Part shown: one piece after another, positions 1 to 5,914 of the stretch
Position numbering within the stretch: position 1 is the stretch's first letter
Layout of the letters: each line of letters begins with the position of its first letter
Assembly (NCBI GenBank): GCA_003648245.1
Contig: QMOO01000078.1
Location: 1 to 5,991, forward strand
DNA: 5,991 bases
Origin: Caldisericota bacterium
GTDB lineage: Bacteria; Caldisericota; Caldisericia; B22-G15
Reading direction: 5' to 3'
Made by a program: the position numbers and the translations under genes
The notes under the pieces: generated by a model
Database searches by the model: none
What the model was told of the DNA's origin: nothing
The model's input: only the letters and a program-made list of their open reading frames with translations

Positions 1-96
1 GAGGTTATAATTTACCTTAAAGATGGAGGAAAAGAAAATGTTGATATAAAGGATAAGAAAATTCTTCTGATTATAATCCCATTTCCAGAATCTTAA
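1..96 (+). CDS. 3' end of an unidentified gene (partial)
   Basis: Frame 1 is open from the first base of the window to a TAA at 94-96, giving 31 C-terminal residues. They are charged at first (KDGGKENVDIKDKK) and then strongly hydrophobic (ILLIIIPFPES at the end). I do not recognise the family. The hydrophobic end could be a buried beta strand or a short membrane-associated tail, but the piece is too short to decide. It points the same way as the glycerate kinase gene, which starts 142 bp downstream. It could also be a chance open frame, because 31 codons is weak evidence in AT-rich DNA. The codon use (GGA, AAA, ATA, GAT) matches the other genes of the window. Confidence 0.45.
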   Translation, partial: EVIIYLKDGGKENVDIKDKKILLIIIPFPES

Positions 97-104
97 ATTA
101 AATG

Positions 105-166
105 AATCCTTTATTGACATTTGTACTAAACCGAATCATTAAAATCCGGTATCATATCAAAGGATT
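105..166 (+). repeat. inverted repeat in the glycerate kinase leader
   Basis: AATCCTTT at 105-112 is exactly complementary to AAAGGATT at 159-166, an 8-bp stem with a 46-nt interior. Nested within it are ACCG (130-133) and CGGT (147-150). The interior contains the TTGACA at 114-119. The AT-rich arms and long loop make a stable RNA hairpin doubtful. It could be a regulator site or coincidence. Confidence 0.25.
114..142 (+). promoter_or_regulatory. candidate promoter upstream of glycerate kinase
   Basis: A perfect -35 hexamer TTGACA lies at 114-119. Seventeen bases later comes CATTAA (137-142), which is only a 3/6 match to the -10 consensus. The closer match TATCAT at 150-155 is too far from TTGACA to pair with it. 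If real, this promoter would give a leader of about 90 nt for the kinase gene. It is a weak call based only on consensus matching. Confidence 0.28.
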
Positions 167-212
167 TAAGGAATGTGAAAATAATTAAGAGATAATTTTT
201 TGATCTCCAGTT

Positions 213-218
213 TATAAT
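213..218 (+). promoter_or_regulatory. candidate -10 element close to glycerate kinase
   Basis: A perfect TATAAT lies at 213-218, 20 bases before the TTG start at 239. It would place transcription start near 225, just ahead of the SD sequence, giving a very short leader. No acceptable -35 is seen 16-18 bp upstream (that stretch reads roughly AGATAA). It is therefore either an activator-dependent promoter or a chance match in AT-rich DNA. Confidence 0.25.
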
Positions 219-228
219 TAAAAACAAG

Positions 229-236
229 AGGAGGTG
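229..236 (+). promoter_or_regulatory. ribosome binding site that decides the glycerate kinase start
   Basis: AGGAGGTG at 229-236 is an eight-base SD match. The GGAGG core ends 4 nt before the TTG at 239-241. That is slightly tight, but TTG 239 is the only in-frame ATG, GTG or TTG between this site and a GTG at codon 45, which would remove the N-terminal helix. The site is therefore the main support for a TTG start. Confidence 0.7.
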
Positions 237-238
237 CT

Positions 239-1591
239 TTGCTCATAAAAAATAAAGAGATACTTATAAAGAATGGAGGAGATGAATTTGGTGAGGGAAG
301 AAAGCTTCTTCTTGATGGTATAGAATTAGCTTTAAAAGAGGTTAGCTCTGAGAAAAGTATATTTAAAAATGTGAAATTATCCGATAGTCTCCTCATTGTG
401 AAAGATAAAGTTTATAATCTAAACCAATTTAATCATATATACCTTGCCGGTTTCGGTAAGGCGAGCATAAAGATGACAGAGGCTCTTCTCTCCTTAGTAA
501 AGATTGATGAGGGAGTTGTTGTAAGCAATGTTGATTTTAATGGGTTTAATTCAAGAATAAAATACATAAAAGGAGGACACCCCATTCCAGATGAGGGGAG
601 CATTGCTGCCGGAAGGAAGGTTTTAAATCTACTTGAAAAGATTGAAGAAGATGACCTTTTGTTTGTTTTAATATCTGGTGGAGGCTCATCTCTTCTTGAG
701 TATCCTCTTGTTTCTCTTGAAGATTTAAAGGAAACAACCAAGCTTCTTTTATCTTCTGGTGCCTCAATAGATGAGATAAATGTTATAAGAAAGCACCTTT
801 CTCTTCTTAAGGGAGGAAAACTTTCAAAAAGATGCAAAGGAAGAGTAATTTCACTTATTATCTCTGATGTGGTCTTTGATTCCCTGGATACAATTGCATC
901 TGGTCCTACATACTTTGATTCTTCAACATTTAGGGATGCAATGGATGTTATTTTAAAATATGGTCTTATCAATAAAATTCCAGAGAGTGTTAAGGAGATT
1001 ATTTATAAGGGCATGGATGGAGAGGTTGAGGAGACTTTGAAAGAGAATGATGAGAGTTTAAATCGGGTGGACAATTTTCTTGTTGCAACAAATTATGATC
1101 TATGTATTGAATTAAAGAATTATTTTGATAAAAAGGGGATAAACTCAGTGTATCTTGGCTCAAGCATTCAGGGAGAGGCAAGAGAGGTTGCAAAAGTTTT
1201 TGGTGGAATTGCCTGGGAGGCTTATCATAAAAGGTTGTACTTTAAAAAGCCCCTTATATTTATTTTGGGGGGAGAAACCACAGTCACCGTGAAGGGCAAT
1301 GGAAAGGGTGGAAGAAATCAGGAATTATCTCTGGCAGTTACTCCCTATCTTTCGAAAACAAAATCTCTCTTTGTTTCCTTTGGAACAGATGGAATAGATG
1401 GGAATTCACCCTCCGGAGGTGCCATATGTGATTCAAACACGGCTAAGAGGGCAGAAAGTTTAGGGCTTGATTACAGAGTTTTTCTTGACAACAATGATTC
1501 TTTTACTTTTTTCAACAAACTAAATGATACGATAACAACAGGACCCACAGGTACAAATGTTATGGATGTAATGCTTCTATTTACCCTTTGA
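239..1591 (+). CDS. gckA: glycerate 2-kinase (GckA/MOFRL family)
   Basis: This 450-residue protein should phosphorylate D-glycerate with ATP to 2-phosphoglycerate in the cytoplasm, feeding serine, glyoxylate or sugar-acid breakdown into lower glycolysis. The N-terminal GckA-type domain (about 20-300) shows GFGKAS (71-76, with the conserved Lys), GGHPIPDE (112-119), the glycine loop LISGGGSSLLEYP (144-156), SGASIDEINVIRKHLS (173-188), ISD (208-210) and ASGP (220-223). The C-terminal MOFRL domain shows FILGGETTVTVKGNG (341-355), GGRNQEL (357-363), GTDGIDG (382-388), NNDSF (418-422) and GPTGTNVMD (435-443). From memory, motifs and order match Thermotoga-type glycerate 2-kinase, which is somewhat shorter; the extra length is largely at the N terminus. 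The start is TTG 239, chosen for its strong SD sequence. A small overlapping frame beginning at ATG 273 or 282 makes the exact N terminus less certain. The gene converges on phoU and shows no link to phosphate regulation. Confidence 0.93.
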   Translation: MLIKNKEILIKNGGDEFGEGRKLLLDGIELALKEVSSEKSIFKNVKLSDSLLIVKDKVYNLNQFNHIYLAGFGKASIKMTEALLSLVKIDEGVVVSNVDFNGFNSRIKYIKGGHPIPDEGSIAAGRKVLNLLEKIEEDDLLFVLISGGGSSLLEYPLVSLEDLKETTKLLLSSGASIDEINVIRKHLSLLKGGKLSKRCKGRVISLIISDVVFDSLDTIASGPTYFDSSTFRDAMDVILKYGLINKIPESVKEIIYKGMDGEVEETLKENDESLNRVDNFLVATNYDLCIELKNYFDKKGINSVYLGSSIQGEAREVAKVFGGIAWEAYHKRLYFKKPLIFILGGETTVTVKGNGKGGRNQELSLAVTPYLSKTKSLFVSFGTDGIDGNSPSGGAICDSNTAKRAESLGLDYRVFLDNNDSFTFFNKLNDTITTGPTGTNVMDVMLLFTL

Positions 1592-1605
1592 GTTGATTTT
1601 CTTCT

Positions 1606-2271
1606 TTAATATCTTGGCTGATGGGGATTTGTCTTTAACATCTTCCCTTCCACAATATATATAGTTCTTTCACAGATATTTGTTATGTGGTCTCCAATTC
1701 TCTCGTAGTGTTGACTTATGAGTATTAGTGCATTTGCTCTTCTTATGTTCCTTGGATCCTCCATCATGTATGTTAAAAGTTCTCTGAATATCTGCCAGTT
1801 GAGTTTGTCAAGTATATCATCCTTTTCAATTATCTTCATGGCAAGGTCTACATCTTTATTTAAAAAGGATTCTATAGCTCCATCAAGCATCTCAATACAA
1901 GTATCCTTCATCCTTGGAAGGTCAATGAGGGGTTTAAGATGTGGTTTATCCACTATAGTTAGAGTCTCCTCTGCTATATCAACGCAATGATCTGCCATTC
2001 GTTCAAGATCAATATTTATAAAGAGAATGGAGCTTACAATCCTTAAATCTTCTGCTTGGGGGTGTTGAGTGGCTATTATCTGTAGGACTTTCCTCTCAAG
2101 GTCTATAGATTTAAAATCAATCTCATCATCTCCTTCAATTATCCTTTTACATAAATTTTCGTCCCTGTTCTTTAGAGCTTCCATTGAATCATTTATTGTT
2201 TTTCTTACAGAGGCAACAAGGTCTGTCAATTCCTCCTTCAAAAGCTTTAATTTGTTTTCAAGTATTCTCAT
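1606..2271 (-). CDS. phoU: phosphate signalling regulator PhoU
   Basis: PhoU is a cytoplasmic all-helical protein that couples the Pst transporter to the PhoR sensor kinase and dampens the Pho response when phosphate is plentiful. The 221-residue product has the usual length and the family's two-fold symmetry: two three-helix repeats (about 5-110 and 115-210). Each carries the E-x3-D metal-binding signature, DLERMADH at 88-95 (E90, D94) and HYERIGDH at 188-195 (E190, D194). There is no signal peptide or membrane segment. The start ATG (2269-2271) follows GGAGGT (2277-2282 on the plus strand) with a 5-nt spacer, in the 12-nt gap after the pstB stop. It is the last gene of the operon. Its stop lies 14 bp from the stop of the convergent glycerate kinase gene, with no evident terminator between them. 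Confidence 0.96.
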   Translation of the reverse strand: MRILENKLKLLKEELTDLVASVRKTINDSMEALKNRDENLCKRIIEGDDEIDFKSIDLERKVLQIIATQHPQAEDLRIVSSILFINIDLERMADHCVDIAEETLTIVDKPHLKPLIDLPRMKDTCIEMLDGAIESFLNKDVDLAMKIIEKDDILDKLNWQIFRELLTYMMEDPRNIRRANALILISQHYERIGDHITNICERTIYIVEGKMLKTNPHQPRY

Positions 2272-2283
2272 TCAATACCTCCA

Positions 2284-3042
2284 TTATCCAAATTTTCCAG
2301 TTAGATACTCCTCTGTTTTTTTATTTTCTGGCACGGTAAACATCTTTTCTGTTGTTCCAAACTCAATGATCTCTCCCATGTAGAAGAAAGCTGTATAATC
2401 CGATACTCTTCCAGCTTGAGCAATGTTATGAGTAACAAGGAGTATTGTAACCGTTTCTTTTAATTTTACTATAAGCTCTTCAATCCTCCTTGTAGCTATG
2501 GGGTCAAGGGCTGAAGTTGGCTCATCCAGAAGTAGAATCTCTGGATTCATAGCGACTGCCCTTGCAATGCAAAGTCTCTGCTGTTGTCCACCAGAGAGAA
2601 ATGTTCCCCTTTTGAAGAGAAAATTCTTCACCTCGTCCCAGAGACCAACCTTTTCCAAACTCTCCTTAACGATTTTATCCCTCTCCTCTCTTGTGAGTTT
2701 TATCCCATTTAATTTATATCCTGCAATAACATTGTCGTAGATGCTCATTGTTGGGAAGGGATTTGGTCTTTGAAAAACCATGCCGATTTTCTGTCTCACA
2801 ACAACAGGATGCATTTCATAGATGTTTTTTCCTCTTAGGAAAATTTTGCCCTCCACCTTTGCATTTGGTGTGAGTTCGTGGAGTCTGTTTATGCATCTAA
2901 TAAAGGTTGTTTTTCCACAACCTGATGGACCCATCACTGCAGTTATCTTCTTCTCATAAATTTCCATGTTTATGTTCTTTAAAACATGATTATCGCCGTA
3001 GTATGCATTTAGATTCTCTATCCTTAAAATCTTGTTTTCCAT
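2284..3042 (-). CDS. pstB: phosphate ABC transporter ATP-binding protein PstB
   Basis: PstB is the nucleotide-binding subunit that hydrolyses ATP on the cytoplasmic face of the PstC-PstA channel. The 252-residue product has every ABC element: Walker A GPSGCGKT (38-45), Q-loop MVFQRPNPF (Q91), signature LSGGQQQR (149-156), Walker B ILLLDE (169-174), D-loop SALD (177-180) and switch histidine VTHN (H205). The stretch [12 protein letters not shown] (94-105) and the length are typical of PstB rather than other ABC ATPases. The frame stays open upstream to an ATG at 3126, but those 28 codons lie inside pstA and precede the conserved start of the family. The ATG at 3040-3042 has AGGA 5 nt upstream and gives the normal length. 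With this start the gene overlaps pstA by 19 nt, suggesting translational coupling. Walker A has GKTT where many PstB proteins have GKST, a conservative change. Confidence 0.97.
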   Translation of the reverse strand: MENKILRIENLNAYYGDNHVLKNINMEIYEKKITAVMGPSGCGKTTFIRCINRLHELTPNAKVEGKIFLRGKNIYEMHPVVVRQKIGMVFQRPNPFPTMSIYDNVIAGYKLNGIKLTREERDKIVKESLEKVGLWDEVKNFLFKRGTFLSGGQQQRLCIARAVAMNPEILLLDEPTSALDPIATRRIEELIVKLKETVTILLVTHNIAQAGRVSDYTAFFYMGEIIEFGTTEKMFTVPENKKTEEYLTGKFG

Positions 3043-3866
3043 CTTGTTCCTAATAACCTCCCTAATATATTCAAAATTAGGACAAATATAACGAGGATAA
3101 ATGAAGCTCCCCATGCCATTCTCCACCAGTCAGGATAAGGGCTTGAAGAATACACAAATATAACAAGAGGGATTGCACTCATGGGTTTTAAGATATTTAG
3201 ATTCATGAACTGGTTTCCAAAACTTGTGAAGAGAAGAGGTGCCGTTTCTCCAGCAATTCTGGATATTCCAAGAAGTATCCCCGATGTTATACCATTAAAT
3301 CCTGCAGGAAGAACAACTTTAAGGATTGTCCTGTGATATGGGACACCAAGGGCATACGAAGCCTCCTTCATATCTTCCGGTATTAAATTTAAAACCTCTT
3401 CTGTTGTTCTTACAATTATTGGGAGCATCATTATTCCAAGTGCAATTCCACCAGCAAGGGCTGAGAATGTTCCCATAGTTCTTACAAGCCAGATGTAGCC
3501 AATTATACCCATTACTATTGAGGGAGTAGATTGGAGTATCTCTGTAAGAGTTCTCACTACATTTGATAGTTTTGTCTCTCTATTTTCCGATAGGTAAACC
3601 CCTGTAAATACACCTAAGGGAACCAAGAGAAGTGTTGCAATTCCTACTATAATGGCTGAACCAACTATTGCGTTGGCTATTCCTCCTCCCTCTTCTCCTG
3701 TAGGTTTTGGAAGGGAGAAGAAGAAATCCCAATTTATCGCAGATATTCCATTTTTTATAATGTGGAATAATATTAAGAATAGTGGAGCAATGGTTATGGT
3801 TGAAAGAGCCACTATTGTAAAAAAGAATACCCTATCAAGAAAGATTCTTCCCCTCAGTTTCTTCAT
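3024..3866 (-). CDS. pstA: phosphate ABC transporter permease PstA
   Basis: PstA is one of the two inner-membrane permease subunits of the Pst phosphate importer and pairs with PstC. The 280-residue product shows about six hydrophobic segments (near 12-36, 64-92, 112-130, 133-152, 190-212 and 251-272). It has the cytoplasmic EAA-type coupling loop that docks on PstB ([20 protein letters not shown] at 168-187), followed by [14 protein letters not shown] (200-213), characteristic of PstA. Charged residues in the first 12 positions fit a cytoplasmic N terminus. The ATG at 3864-3866 lies inside the end of pstC (32-nt overlap) and has AGAGG 7 nt upstream, so translation is probably coupled to pstC. 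Its 3' end overlaps the pstB start by 19 nt. Length and motifs are normal. Confidence 0.96.
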   Translation of the reverse strand: MKKLRGRIFLDRVFFFTIVALSTITIAPLFLILFHIIKNGISAINWDFFFSLPKPTGEEGGGIANAIVGSAIIVGIATLLLVPLGVFTGVYLSENRETKLSNVVRTLTEILQSTPSIVMGIIGYIWLVRTMGTFSALAGGIALGIMMLPIIVRTTEEVLNLIPEDMKEASYALGVPYHRTILKVVLPAGFNGITSGILLGISRIAGETAPLLFTSFGNQFMNLNILKPMSAIPLVIFVYSSSPYPDWWRMAWGASFILVIFVLILNILGRLLGTRWKTRF

Positions 3867-4782
3867 TGCTCAACCTCTTTATTACATACCTTCCAAATAT
3901 ATTTATCACTGTTGAGACGAGGAACAGAAGAAGAGCCATCTCAATGAGAGAGGAGATGTAAAGTTTTGTTGTTGCCTCTGCAAATTCATTGGCTATCACA
4001 CTTGCCATTGTGTTTCCTGGCATAAAAATGCTTTTTGGAATCTTATTGGAGTTGCCTATAACCATTGTTACAGCCATTGTTTCTCCAAAAGCTCTTCCAA
4101 AGGAGAGAAGGAAACCTGCAAGTATGCCGGATTTTGCGTATGGAAGAGATATGTTTTTTATAACTTCAAATTTTGTTGCTCCAAGAGAGAATCCCCCTTC
4201 TTTTATCTCTTTTGGGACAAGGGAGAGAACCTCTCTCCCTATGGATGCAGAGTATGGAATTATCATTATTGCGAGAATGATAGATGCGGTGAATATTCCA
4301 ACTCCATATGGTGTGATACCTATTTTTGTCTCAAGTTTTCTAACAAGAGGGACAAGAACAAAGAGTCCCCACAATCCTATCACAACAGAGGGAATACCAG
4401 CAATGAGTTCTGTGAATATTTGAAGAATGGAGGAAAGCAATCCACCTTTTATATAATCTGAAATAAGTATTGATATTGAAAGGGAGAAAGGGACTGAGAT
4501 TAAAAGTGAGAGAATGGATGTTAGAAGCGTTCCCATAAGAAATGGTAAGGCGCCAAACTTCCCATTCACAGGATTCCATGTTGCTCCTGTAAAGAAGGAA
4601 AGACCAAATTCTTTTATGGAAGGGAGAGAATTTAAGACAAGGGTTAGAAGGACTGAGGAGACAAGAAGGATCATAAATACACCAAGGGAGAGGAGAAAGG
4701 CTCTGAAAAACCTCTCTCCCCTCTCCACATTATCCTTGAGGGATCTTTTGTGATTATTGCTTAAGGAGTGGCTCTCCATCAT
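3835..4782 (-). CDS. pstC: phosphate ABC transporter permease PstC
   Basis: PstC is the second membrane subunit of the phosphate channel. The 315-residue product has a charged cytoplasmic N terminus (1-27) and about six membrane segments (near 28-52, 80-108, 116-147, 160-181, 218-242 and 276-300). GATWNPVNGKFGALPFLMGT (66-85) after the first membrane segment is the usual PstC periplasmic region. EGGFSLGATKFEVIKNISLP (195-214) is the coupling loop for PstB, and GRAFGETMAV (229-238) is a strong PstC signature. The start is a tandem ATGATG (4782-4777) inside the end of pstS, with AAGGGA about 8 nt upstream, giving a 29-nt overlap. An alternative GTG at 4726-4728 (codon 19), after AAGGA, would remove the overlap. 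I prefer the ATG because the operon repeats this overlap pattern and KRSLKDN resembles usual family N termini. Confidence 0.96.
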   Translation of the reverse strand: MMESHSLSNNHKRSLKDNVERGERFFRAFLLSLGVFMILLVSSVLLTLVLNSLPSIKEFGLSFFTGATWNPVNGKFGALPFLMGTLLTSILSLLISVPFSLSISILISDYIKGGLLSSILQIFTELIAGIPSVVIGLWGLFVLVPLVRKLETKIGITPYGVGIFTASIILAIMIIPYSASIGREVLSLVPKEIKEGGFSLGATKFEVIKNISLPYAKSGILAGFLLSFGRAFGETMAVTMVIGNSNKIPKSIFMPGNTMASVIANEFAEATTKLYISSLIEMALLLFLVSTVINIFGRYVIKRLSNEETEGKNLS

Positions 4783-5830
4783 AATTGATTCCCTTTATTA
4801 TCCTTTCTGCCTTTTCTACCGCTGCCTTTGGAAGTCTCCCATATAGGAGAGGTTCGTTGTATTCCTGCCCTTCATGAATCATCCACCACAGCAGTTTTAC
4901 AAGTTCTTCTGCTCTTTCCTTGCTCCTTCCTTTGTAGTTCTGATTCTCATACACTATTATCCATGTGAAACTTGATATAGGATAACCCTTCTCTGCATCT
5001 GTGTTTGTGAGTCTAACCCTTGTATCGTCAGGAAGAGGAACATTTGCTGCAAGAGATACGCTCTCAAGTGATGGATTGATGAAATTACCCTTTTTGTTCT
5101 TTATCATGGCGTATGGAAGGTTGTTCTCCTCGGCATAGGAAAGTTCTACATATCCAATTGAACCAGGAGTTTGTTTTACAAGCCCAGCAACTCCGGGATT
5201 TCCCTTTGCACCAAGTCCCACAGGCCAGTTCAGTGATTTTCCACAACCCACCTTTTCTTTCCACTCCTCACTTACTTTGGATAGAAAATCTGTGAATATA
5301 AATGTCGTTCCACTTCCATCAGATCTATGAATAACTGTAATATTCATGTCTGGAAGAGTTACATCTGGATTTAGTCTTTTAATTCTATCATCATTCCACT
5401 TTGTTATTTTTCCAAGAAAGATATCTGATATTGTTTCTCCGTCAAGCTTAAGCTTTGGATTTCCCTCAAGATTGTATGTTACAACCACTGCTCCAAGTGC
5501 CATAGGAATGTGTACAATCTTCTGTGGTGCCTCTTTAAGCTGATCATCAGACATATAGGCATCAGTGGCACCAAAATCTACCGCCATCTCAAGAAGTTGC
5601 CTTATCCCTCCTCCTGAACCAATTCCCTGATAGTTAACCTTAACCCCGGTATTCTTGTAATAGACATCAAACATCTTTGTGTATAGTGGTTGAGGAAAAG
5701 TTGCTCCTGCTCCTATGAGCTCAATATTTTTTTGAGGTTCTTTGGAAGGTGTCTCTTCGTTTTTGCACCCGGTTAGAATCATAGAGGTTGCCAGTGATAC
5801 TACCACCAAAAGAATTAAAAGTTTTCTCAT
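4754..5830 (-). CDS. pstS: phosphate-binding lipoprotein PstS
   Basis: PstS binds inorganic phosphate outside the membrane and delivers it to PstC-PstA. The 358-residue product begins with a lipoprotein signal peptide: Arg-Lys, a hydrophobic core, then the lipobox LTGC (19-22), so the mature protein should be lipid-anchored at Cys22. A polar linker (23-35) precedes the binding domain. By alignment to E. coli PstS from memory, the phosphate ligands are all present at a near-constant offset: T44 and F45 in GAGATFP, S72 in YQGIGSGGG, D90 in DFGATDA, and R169, D171, S173, G174 and T175 in HRSDGSGTTF. TKWND (143-147) is another family marker. The ATG at 5828-5830 has AGGAGG with a 6-nt spacer, behind a TATAAT and a Pho box. 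The 3' end overlaps pstC by 29 nt. It is the first gene of the pst operon and would be the most strongly induced under phosphate limitation. Confidence 0.97.
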   Translation of the reverse strand: MRKLLILLVVVSLATSMILTGCKNEETPSKEPQKNIELIGAGATFPQPLYTKMFDVYYKNTGVKVNYQGIGSGGGIRQLLEMAVDFGATDAYMSDDQLKEAPQKIVHIPMALGAVVVTYNLEGNPKLKLDGETISDIFLGKITKWNDDRIKRLNPDVTLPDMNITVIHRSDGSGTTFIFTDFLSKVSEEWKEKVGCGKSLNWPVGLGAKGNPGVAGLVKQTPGSIGYVELSYAEENNLPYAMIKNKKGNFINPSLESVSLAANVPLPDDTRVRLTNTDAEKGYPISSFTWIIVYENQNYKGRSKERAEELVKLLWWMIHEGQEYNEPLLYGRLPKAAVEKAERIIKGINYDGEPLLKQ

Positions 5831-5836
5831 AAAAAA

Positions 5837-5842
5837 CCTCCT
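5837..5842 (-). promoter_or_regulatory. strong ribosome binding site of pstS
   Basis: AGGAGG on the minus strand, followed by six T residues and then the ATG. This is the strongest SD core in the pst operon, which fits the need for excess binding protein over the membrane subunits. Confidence 0.8.
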
Positions 5843-5860
5843 AAAAAGTTTTTCGTTAAC

Positions 5861-5866
5861 ATTATA
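5861..5866 (-). promoter_or_regulatory. -10 element of the pstS promoter
   Basis: The minus strand reads a perfect TATAAT, about 30 bases ahead of the pstS ATG. At 17-bp spacing the -35 position (5884-5889) reads ATACCT, a poor match to TTGACA, and it lies within the Pho-box array. A good -10 with a missing -35 replaced by activator sites is the expected design of a phosphate-starvation promoter. The leader would be about 20-25 nt. Confidence 0.75.
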
Positions 5867-5875
5867 GTGGGAGAG

Positions 5876-5914
5876 GGTTAATTAGGTATAAATTTTTTGT
5901 TAAATTTGTGTTAA
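5876..5914 (-). promoter_or_regulatory. Pho box: four TTAACA-like hexamers every 11 bp
   Basis: On the minus strand, four hexamers are spaced exactly 11 bp apart: TTAACA (5914-5909), TTAACA (5903-5898), TTTATA (5892-5887) and TTAACC (5881-5876), each separated by 5 bp. This matches the Bacillus subtilis PhoP-binding consensus TT(A/C/T)A(C/T)A in tandem with 5-bp spacers; the third repeat fits fully and the fourth differs only at its last base. The last hexamer ends 9 bp before the -10, so the array covers the -35 region, where phosphorylated PhoP activates. The first hexamer overlaps the stop codon of the upstream kinase gene. The regulator itself is not in the window. Confidence 0.85.

Noticed and set aside
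189..207. GAGAT/ATCTC hairpin as a terminator of the upstream gene
   Set aside because: The stem is only 5 bp with a 9-nt loop, the T-run is inside the loop rather than after the stem, and it sits about 90 nt past the upstream stop codon.
433..972. Long open frame (179 codons) antisense to the glycerate kinase gene
   Set aside because: It is opposite the most conserved part of a well-supported gene, shows no recognisable motif, and its Ser/Pro/Arg-rich composition is typical of an antisense shadow.
3043..3126. Upstream extension of pstB by 28 codons to an ATG at 3126
   Set aside because: It lies wholly within the conserved C-terminal coding region of pstA, does not resemble PstB, and the ATG at 3040-3042 has a suitable SD sequence and gives the usual family length.
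3989..4423. Open frame (144 codons) on the plus strand opposite pstC
   Set aside because: Antisense shadow of a conserved permease gene, with no domain or ribosome binding support.
239..5830. Functional coupling of glycerate kinase with the phosphate operon
   Set aside because: The genes are convergent, no Pho-box-like phased hexamers are seen upstream of the kinase, and no known pathway link requires it. The adjacency is most simply chance.
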